5,222 nt of DNA, taken from the NCBI GenBank assembly GCA_009921385.1, contig RFXY01000086.1, positions 1 through 5,222 on the forward strand, written 5' to 3'. The first letter of the stretch is position 1; each line of letters starts with the position of its first letter. Position numbers and translations under genes: made by a program. This stretch comes from Pseudomonadota bacterium (GTDB lineage: Bacteria > Pseudomonadota > Alphaproteobacteria > Rickettsiales > UBA1997). Below are positions 1-5,222 of the stretch, piece by piece. The notes beneath the pieces are model-generated. The model had not been told where the DNA came from and did no database searches. It worked only from the letters and a program-made list of their open reading frames with translations.

Positions 1-6
1 AATATG

Positions 7-22
7 TGGCTAAAAATAGCCA
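7..22. repeat. Small hairpin in the left leader region
   Basis: TGGCTA (7-12) and TAGCCA (17-22) pair perfectly around an AAAA loop. Neither side is followed by a proper T-tract, so this is at most a weak terminator for a gene left of the window or a leader structure of the lipoprotein gene. The rest of 1-113 is AT-rich non-coding DNA with no RNA gene that I recognise. Confidence 0.3.
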
Positions 23-113
23 AAATTTCTCCTCAAAACTAGCAAAAAATTAAAATAAATTTGGGATGCAACAGTGCCATAATGTATTTTTTTTAACAAA
101 AAATCTATAAAAA

Positions 114-578
114 ATGTTTAACAAAAAACTTTACCTCGTTTCATTAATTTTATTTTTATCTAGTTGTGCGATTTTTAATTCAAAAAAAAGAGAAATATTA
201 ATAGAAAGCACTCCTAACGGTGCAGATATTATTATTGATAATAAAAAATATGGCATAACACCAGCTTTGATTAATGTTAAATTAAAAAAACAAAATGTTA
301 TATTAAGAAAATCCGATGTTGGAGAATCTTCTTTTTTATTAGAAATTGACAAAAATAAAACTCCAGCATTTGTTAATGGAAAGCCAACTTTTGGTGGAAT
401 TGTATGCACTGATGTTTCATTGCACTTCGACCCTATTTTGAATCTTATTGCACTCGCTATCAAAAGTATTGACTTATCTATAGCACATTTTACAAATCAA
501 TGTGCAGATTTCAAAACAAAAAAATACAATATTACAATAGAAACAAATAAAATAAATAACGATGTAGCAATCCACTAA
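114..578 (+). CDS. Small PEGA-domain-like lipoprotein
   Basis: The 154-residue product starts with a lipoprotein signal: basic FNKK, a hydrophobic stretch (about residues 6-17) and the lipobox L-S-S-C with the modified cysteine at 18. Residues +2 and +3 are Ala and Ile, with no Asp at +2, which in proteobacteria suggests sorting to the outer membrane. Residues about 28-80 read like a PEGA domain: a strand, then STPNGADIIIDNKKYGITP (the usual 'sP.GA.v.idg...g.TP' pattern), then alternating strands. PEGA domains are usually linked to surface or cell-wall proteins; the exact role here is unknown. A hydrophobic helix (about 106-125) sits between two cysteines (98, 130). The start is fixed because an in-frame TAA lies at 108-110; no Shine-Dalgarno precedes it. 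The gene is about 27% G+C, clearly lower than dctA or thiC. The lipoprotein call is firm, the PEGA assignment probable. Confidence 0.82.
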   Translation: MFNKKLYLVSLILFLSSCAIFNSKKREILIESTPNGADIIIDNKKYGITPALINVKLKKQNVILRKSDVGESSFLLEIDKNKTPAFVNGKPTFGGIVCTDVSLHFDPILNLIALAIKSIDLSIAHFTNQCADFKTKKYNITIETNKINNDVAIH

Positions 579-604
579 TATTTCTCTAAAAAACATTTTT
601 TTAC

Positions 605-634
605 TAGCAAATTATTTTTATTTAGTTTTATAAT
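605..634 (+). promoter_or_regulatory. Possible promoter of dctA
   Basis: A perfect TATAAT -10 box lies at 629-634, about 40 bases before the dctA start. The best -35 at an acceptable distance is TAGCAA (605-610, spacing 18), which is weak. In DNA this AT-rich a perfect -10 can occur by chance, so this is only a candidate. Confidence 0.35.
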
Positions 635-674
635 TAGGCTACTTTGATTTTTTACAATTTATTCTTAATTTGCG

Positions 675-1892
675 ATGAAAAAAATAATGAACAAATTTCC
701 CCTTTATTTACAAGTTATTTTTGCTATTATTTTAGCAGTTTTATTTGGCTTAATCTTTCCAAAACAAGCCGAGGCTTTTAAGCCTCTTGGCGATATTTTT
801 ATCAAACTCATTAAAATGTGCATTCCGCCCATTATTTTTTGCACAGTTGTGGGTAGTTTTGTTAGTGAAAAAAATGTCAAAGTCGGCAGTTTAAGCTTAA
901 AATCTTTCATTTATTTTGAAGTTTTAACCACTTTCGCCCTCATTGTTGGCCTTTCTTTCGCAATGTTTTTCGATGTTGGAACTGGTTTAGATATTCCAAA
1001 AGATAATCTTGATACAAGTTTTTTAGAACAATTTAAACACAATCAACCTCACACTTTTGCAGATTTTATCATCAATATTGTGCCAAAAACCGTGTTTGAA
1101 GCTTTCACAAGTGGCGAAATTTTGCCGATGCTGTTTATTTCGGTTTTGTTTGGCTTTGTATTTAGTAAAGTGAAAAAAAAGATACCGACCACCATTATCC
1201 TCATTAAAGATCTCGAAGAAATAGCCTTCAAACTAATTGAAATTATCGTTAAATTATCTCCATTTGGTGCCTTTGGTGCCATGGCCTACACTGTTGGCAA
1301 ATACGGCTCGAAATCTATCATTAAACTTTTTATTTTTACTGGCTTATTTTATGGCACCTGCATCTTTTTTGTGCTAGTTGTGCTTGGCTCAATTATGTAT
1401 TTTGTCTGCAAGAAAAATATTTTTACACTAATTGCGCACATCAAAGACGAAATTTTAGTTGTGCTCGGCACCTCTTCTTCTGAAACAGTTTTGCCTGCCA
1501 TGATTGAAAAAATGGAAAAATTCGGTTGCAAACAGTCGGTCGTTAGTTTTGCCTTACCAGCTGGTTATGCTTTTAACCTAGATGGCACTTGCATTTATTT
1601 TACAATGGCAATTATTTTTTTATCGCAAGTGTTTGGCATTCATTTATCTTGGATGCAAATTTTTCAGGTGATGTTTGTGCTGTTAATCACCTCCAAAGGG
1701 GCGGCCGCAGTGGTTGGCAGTGCTTTTATCACTCTCACCGCCACTCTTTCTGCCATTCCTGTTTTGCCAATCGAAAGTTTGGCAATTATTTTTGGTATCG
1801 ATCGTTTTATGTCAACGGGTCGAGCCATCACCAATCTTATTGGTAATGCTGTTGCCACTGTTGTGCTTGATAAATGGCAGAAAGATAGTTAA
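675..1892 (+). CDS. dctA: C4-dicarboxylate:cation symporter, DctA-type (DAACS family)
   Basis: This 405-residue inner-membrane protein belongs to the dicarboxylate/amino acid:cation symporter (GltP/DctA/EAAT) family and is close to full length (DctA is about 430). Hallmarks in order: GTSSSE in re-entrant hairpin 1 (265-270), NLDGT in TM7 (301-305), the hairpin 2 motif TSKGAAAVVGSAF (339-351) and the TM8 motif DRFMSTGRAITNLIGN (376-391). The TM8 position that is Asp394 in archaeal GltPh, which binds the amino group of aspartate, is Ser380 here, while Arg383 and Asn387 are kept. DctA shows the same pattern, and the run GYAFNLDGTCIYFTMA is also DctA-like, so C4-dicarboxylates (succinate, malate, fumarate) are likelier substrates than glutamate or aspartate. 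In a host-associated cell it would import carbon from the host. The start at 675 is the first ATG; an ATG at 687 is an alternative. No Shine-Dalgarno is visible. The family is certain, the substrate inferred. Confidence 0.93.
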   Translation: MKKIMNKFPLYLQVIFAIILAVLFGLIFPKQAEAFKPLGDIFIKLIKMCIPPIIFCTVVGSFVSEKNVKVGSLSLKSFIYFEVLTTFALIVGLSFAMFFDVGTGLDIPKDNLDTSFLEQFKHNQPHTFADFIINIVPKTVFEAFTSGEILPMLFISVLFGFVFSKVKKKIPTTIILIKDLEEIAFKLIEIIVKLSPFGAFGAMAYTVGKYGSKSIIKLFIFTGLFYGTCIFFVLVVLGSIMYFVCKKNIFTLIAHIKDEILVVLGTSSSETVLPAMIEKMEKFGCKQSVVSFALPAGYAFNLDGTCIYFTMAIIFLSQVFGIHLSWMQIFQVMFVLLITSKGAAAVVGSAFITLTATLSAIPVLPIESLAIIFGIDRFMSTGRAITNLIGNAVATVVLDKWQKDS

Positions 1893-1916
1893 TTTGGCAT
1901 CTTTTTTTTGCAGTTA

Positions 1917-1960
1917 TGTAAAATTTGCAATTTTTGTTTTACAATTAAAATATTGCAAAT
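1917..1960. repeat. Two overlapping, mutually exclusive inverted repeats after dctA
   Basis: TGTAAAA (1917-1923) pairs with TTTTACA (1937-1943), and ATTTGCAAT (1923-1931) pairs with ATTGCAAAT (1952-1960). Both matches are perfect. The left arm of the second lies in the loop of the first and shares a base with its stem, so both stems cannot form together. A T8 run (1902-1909) comes before rather than after the structure, so it is not a classic intrinsic terminator for dctA. It may end dctA transcription or act in the leader of the ankyrin gene. Nothing else is recognisable in the 127-base spacer 1893-2019. Confidence 0.4.
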
Positions 1961-2019
1961 AGCATAAATAAAATTATTAAAATCACAATAAAAAAACCTA
2001 GCCAAATTTATTTATCTAT

Positions 2020-3150
2020 ATGCATTTAAACCTTGACAATATTTGCTTAGAGCAGTTTTCTAAAACCTATAAAAACAAACTTGAAAACTTGGATAGCGAT
2101 ATTTTGCAACATATCAAAACCGCCATTGGTTTTTATATCAACAATCTCGCCACTTGCAATCAACAACAAATTTCTGATTCCATCAATGCTACTCAAACTC
2201 AATCACAAGCCACCATTTTGCATATTATTGCAAAATTTGGCGACAATTTACAACTAAAACAACTTGTTCCTCTTTTAAATCAACAACAATTAAATGCCAC
2301 GGATCGACATAATTTAAATGCTATCCACCATGCTGTTTTAGGCGAAAATCTTGATAATGTCAAATTATTGCATCAAGCTGGTGTGAACATTAACTGCATT
2401 TCCGATGATTTTACCAGAAATTTACATGCTATTCATTTTGCTAGCAAGTTTAATATGGTTGAAATGCTGGCTTTTTTCTTACAACAACAAGTAAGCATCG
2501 AGCAAAAAACTATTTTTGGCCTCACTGCACTGCATATTGCCTGCGAATTTAATAGTTTAACTTCGGTAGAATTTTTACTTAGTCATTCTGCCAACATTGA
2601 AGCCAAAACCCACGAAGAAAATCATTGCCTCACCCCTTTTCTTTATGCCGTTATTCATAATCATCAACAAATTATTGAACTTTTAATGCAACATCATGCC
2701 AATGTTTATGTTGTTGATAATTCTGATAACGATGCCTTATATTTTGCCACCAAATTTAATCATGCCAAGTTGCTTGGCACCTTGATTGATCTGGGTGTTG
2801 GCAATCTTGAACTTGCCAAAAAAACCGCCACCGAATATAACCTAGATACTTGCCTTGAAGTGCTTGATAAATATTTAGAATTAAAAAAAATGCTTTTTGA
2901 TATTAATCAAATAATTATTTTAGCTCAGCCTTTGTTTTTTGAATTAGAAAAAATCAACCAACAAAATGCCAAAACCATTAAATTAAACCTAAAAGAATAT
3001 GAATTTGGCTTAGGTTTTTTAGGTAATATTTTTATTTATACCGGCATTTTTACAAAAGAAAAAATTAGTTTTATTGCTTTTTTAGAATATCACGATCTCG
3101 AATTTTTAGCCAATAAACTGCTAAAATGCCTAAAATTTTTGCAAATGTAA
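2020..3150 (+). CDS. Ankyrin-repeat protein with a C-terminal region of unknown type
   Basis: The 376-residue product has about six consecutive ankyrin repeats: roughly 62-96, 98-129, 132-164, 166-198, 203-235 and a degenerate one at 237-266. The clearest is 166-198, with G-x-TALHIAC, a second helix VEFLLSHSANIEAK and the expected loop. Ankyrin repeats bind other proteins. In host-associated alphaproteobacteria such proteins are often secreted into the host by type I or type IV systems, but no signal peptide or secretion gene is visible here, so an effector role is inference. The N-terminal 60 residues are non-repeat and Gln/Asn-rich. The C-terminal part (about 288-376) fits no domain I know; it is rich in Leu, Ile, Phe and Lys, with a hydrophobic segment near 329-344. 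The start is fixed by an upstream in-frame TAG and the absence of another start codon; there is no Shine-Dalgarno. Gene neighbours give no functional hint. Confidence 0.92.
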   Translation: MHLNLDNICLEQFSKTYKNKLENLDSDILQHIKTAIGFYINNLATCNQQQISDSINATQTQSQATILHIIAKFGDNLQLKQLVPLLNQQQLNATDRHNLNAIHHAVLGENLDNVKLLHQAGVNINCISDDFTRNLHAIHFASKFNMVEMLAFFLQQQVSIEQKTIFGLTALHIACEFNSLTSVEFLLSHSANIEAKTHEENHCLTPFLYAVIHNHQQIIELLMQHHANVYVVDNSDNDALYFATKFNHAKLLGTLIDLGVGNLELAKKTATEYNLDTCLEVLDKYLELKKMLFDINQIIILAQPLFFELEKINQQNAKTIKLNLKEYEFGLGFLGNIFIYTGIFTKEKISFIAFLEYHDLEFLANKLLKCLKFLQM

Positions 3151-3190
3151 TTTATAGTATTTCTGCCTAAATTCCCTGCACTAAATGAAT

Positions 3191-3240
3191 GGGTGTCCGC
3201 GATAGCGGACGTGGTAGTGTTGGGAGACGATCGTCGCTGT
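3191..3240. repeat. GC-rich palindromic island, possible dispersed repeat or small structured element
   Basis: This stretch is about 62% G+C (31 of 50 bases) inside very AT-rich DNA. It contains a perfect GC-rich hairpin, GTCCGC (3195-3200), loop GATA, GCGGAC (3205-3210), extendable by two G-U pairs, and then a perfect 10-base palindrome GACGATCGTC (3226-3235). No T-tract follows the hairpin, so it is not a standard terminator of the ankyrin gene. It resembles in style the small palindromic elements scattered in some rickettsial genomes, but I cannot match it to a named family. A 21-codon reading frame (3189-3254, +) crosses it; I see no reason to call it a gene. Confidence 0.45.
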
Positions 3241-3295
3241 TTTATCTAAGTTAAAACAATATAAAATATTTTTGCAAAAAACTACAAAAAAGTTG

Positions 3296-3324
3296 TTGCA
3301 AATAAAAATAAGCACAACTAAAAT
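3296..3324 (+). promoter_or_regulatory. Possible promoter of tRNA-Glu
   Basis: TTGCAA (3296-3301, 4 of 6 bases of the -35 consensus) and TAAAAT (3319-3324, 5 of 6 of the -10) are 17 bases apart. Transcription would start near 3331, giving a leader of about 35 bases before the tRNA. It is the best-spaced pair I found between the GC-rich island and the tRNA, but the AT-rich background makes it tentative. Confidence 0.35.
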
Positions 3325-3365
3325 TGTTGCCTAACTTTGCCAAAAATTTCTCAAAATTTTTTTTT

Positions 3366-3440
3366 GGCCCCATCGTCTAACGGTTAGGACGTCACCCTTT
3401 CACGGTGAAAATACGGGTTCGAATCCCGTTGGGGTCACCA
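3366..3440 (+). tRNA. tRNA-Glu (anticodon UUC)
   Basis: The cloverleaf is complete. The acceptor stem GGCCCCA (3366-3372) pairs with TGGGGTC (3430-3436), with one G-U pair. The D arm is 3375-3390 (GTCT/GGAC). The anticodon stem TCACC (3392-3396) pairs with GGTGA (3404-3408) around the loop CTTTCAC, placing anticodon TTC at 3399-3401. The T stem ACGGG/CCCGT encloses TTCGAAT (3418-3424). The discriminator base is A (3437) and CCA is encoded (3438-3440). The gene reads glutamate codons GAA and GAG. It is convergent with the Hda-like gene, whose stop codon lies 14 bases away; no clear terminator separates them. Confidence 0.98.
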
Positions 3441-3453
3441 TTCTTTACTCTTC

Positions 3454-4086
3454 TCAAAACAGTTTTTTTAACTGTGTTAAACTAATTTTTTTGTTGTTTT
3501 CTTCATAAAAAAACTCTAATTTTTTCAGCAAAACATATAAATCTTCATAACTTACCGCATTTTTTAGCAAATAATCAACAATATTTGCTGGCAACACTAT
3601 TTGCTTATAAGCCAAATTAGCTAACAAAATTTGCTGTAATGAATTTTTACTAGGCAAAAAAACTGTTTGCTGATTAATGTTATTGAGTCTAGACATTAAA
3701 TCTGGCAACAAAAAATTGCATTCTTGATTATCAAGCAAAATTAAACAAGCCCTTCTTTCGTTAGCAATATTTAACAAATGAAACAAATTAATTTCGGTTA
3801 ATTTAGTAAAGTCTTTTAAAACATAGTATTGATTTGGCAATAATTGCCACGGGTTTTCTTGCAAATAATCATCAATTATCGCAATTGTTTTGTTATTGAG
3901 TTTGGCACAATAATTTAATAAACAATTTTTACCGCTTTTGCTTGGTCCCAACAAAATCAAGGCATTTCCCTGATTTTCGTTAGCAAAAAAATGCATCAAA
4001 TGCCGATAAGCAACGGTATTTTCTGGCAATAAAACAAAAGTTTTTTCAACAGCAAAAGAATAAAAATCAAAAGAAAGTTGGCTCAT
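3454..4086 (-). CDS. hdaA: Hda/HdaA-like DnaA-related AAA+ protein, degenerate nucleotide-binding motifs
   Basis: This 210-residue protein has the layout of Hda, the DnaA-related factor that with the DNA-bound sliding clamp promotes hydrolysis of DnaA-ATP after initiation. An N-terminal QLSFDF (residues 3-8) sits where Hda carries its clamp-binding motif. A P-loop LLGPSKSGKN follows (45-54), then a Walker B-like YVLKD (88-92) leading into LFHLLNIANERRACLILLD (101-119) and the very Hda-like LPDLMSRL (127-134) with the box VII arginine finger at 133. Length suits the family. Several key positions deviate: Asn54 replaces the Ser/Thr of GK[ST], Lys91 occupies the first acidic Walker B position, and the C-terminal region 176-190 lacks the sensor 2 arginine (NAVSYEDLYVLLKKLE against the family's R..R pattern). 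It lacks the DnaA helix-turn-helix domain, so it is not DnaA. The start is the first ATG in a good context for the QLSFDF motif; no Shine-Dalgarno is visible. It is divergent from thiC. The assignment is probable, the activity uncertain. Confidence 0.8.
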   Translation of the reverse strand: MSQLSFDFYSFAVEKTFVLLPENTVAYRHLMHFFANENQGNALILLGPSKSGKNCLLNYCAKLNNKTIAIIDDYLQENPWQLLPNQYYVLKDFTKLTEINLFHLLNIANERRACLILLDNQECNFLLPDLMSRLNNINQQTVFLPSKNSLQQILLANLAYKQIVLPANIVDYLLKNAVSYEDLYVLLKKLEFFYEENNKKISLTQLKKLF

Positions 4087-4104
4087 AAAATTTTATAAAT
4101 TTTT

Positions 4105-5222
<1,118 letters not shown>

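Noticed and set aside
587..603. TAAAAAA / TTTTTTA stem after the lipoprotein gene as an intrinsic terminator
   Set aside because: It has no G-C pair at all and is what A- and T-runs give by chance in this background.
1701..1708. GCGGCCGC (NotI-like GC-rich octamer) within dctA as a foreign insertion scar
   Set aside because: It encodes Ala residues of the conserved SKGAAAVVGSAF motif in frame, so it is normal coding sequence.
1589..1962. Alternative-frame plus-strand frames overlapping the end of dctA
   Set aside because: The DctA frame carries all family motifs through to its stop codon, so these overlapping frames are not separate genes.
3205..3240. Resemblance of GGTAGTGTTGGGAGA and the following bases to the 3' part of 5S rRNA
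   Set aside because: The similarity covers only some 20 bases; the remainder of a roughly 115-base 5S rRNA is absent on either side and the helices do not form.
3189..3254. A 21-codon open frame over the GC-rich island (begins MGVRDSGRG), as a small protein
   Set aside because: It is short, has no ribosome binding site, and its composition follows from the palindromic DNA; the opposite strand is open too, as expected for such GC-rich sequence.
3459..3475. ACAGTT / AACTGT hairpin at the 3' end of the hda-like gene as a shared terminator for tRNA-Glu and hda
   Set aside because: The stem is short and AT-rich, lies within the coding region, and no T-tract follows immediately on either strand.

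Overview
The window is AT-rich (roughly one third G+C by hand count of sample lines) and carries five protein genes and one tRNA. The gene set suggests an alphaproteobacterium with a host-associated life, perhaps near Rickettsiales or Holosporales: an Hda/DnaA-like replication regulator of the short alphaproteobacterial kind, a tRNA-Glu with encoded CCA, an ankyrin-repeat protein, a small PEGA-type lipoprotein and a C4-dicarboxylate carrier. The lineage is an inference from gene content and base composition; no rRNA or marker gene is present to fix it.

Layout from left to right: a leader with a small hairpin (1-113); a lipoprotein gene (114-578, +); a DctA-type dicarboxylate symporter (675-1892, +); a spacer with two competing inverted repeats (1893-2019); an ankyrin-repeat protein (2020-3150, +); a 215-base spacer holding an unusually GC-rich palindromic island (about 3191-3240) and a possible tRNA promoter; tRNA-Glu(UUC) (3366-3440, +); a divergent Hda-like AAA+ protein (3454-4086, -), convergent with the tRNA; and the 5' part of thiC (4170 to the window edge, +), divergent from hda across only 83 bases.

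The genes do not form one pathway. DctA would import succinate, malate or fumarate across the inner membrane. ThiC makes the pyrimidine half of thiamine from a purine intermediate. The Hda-like protein would tie the replication clamp to DnaA inactivation. The ankyrin protein is a candidate host-interaction protein, and the lipoprotein is a probable envelope component.

The points most worth a second look are the GC-rich palindromic island, the Hda homologue that keeps the clamp-binding motif and arginine finger but has degenerate nucleotide-binding motifs, the ThiC substitutions at normally invariant positions, the overlapping divergent promoters between hda and thiC, and the absence of a Shine-Dalgarno sequence before all five genes. 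I found no CRISPR array, insertion sequence, toxin-antitoxin pair or recognisable defence system.
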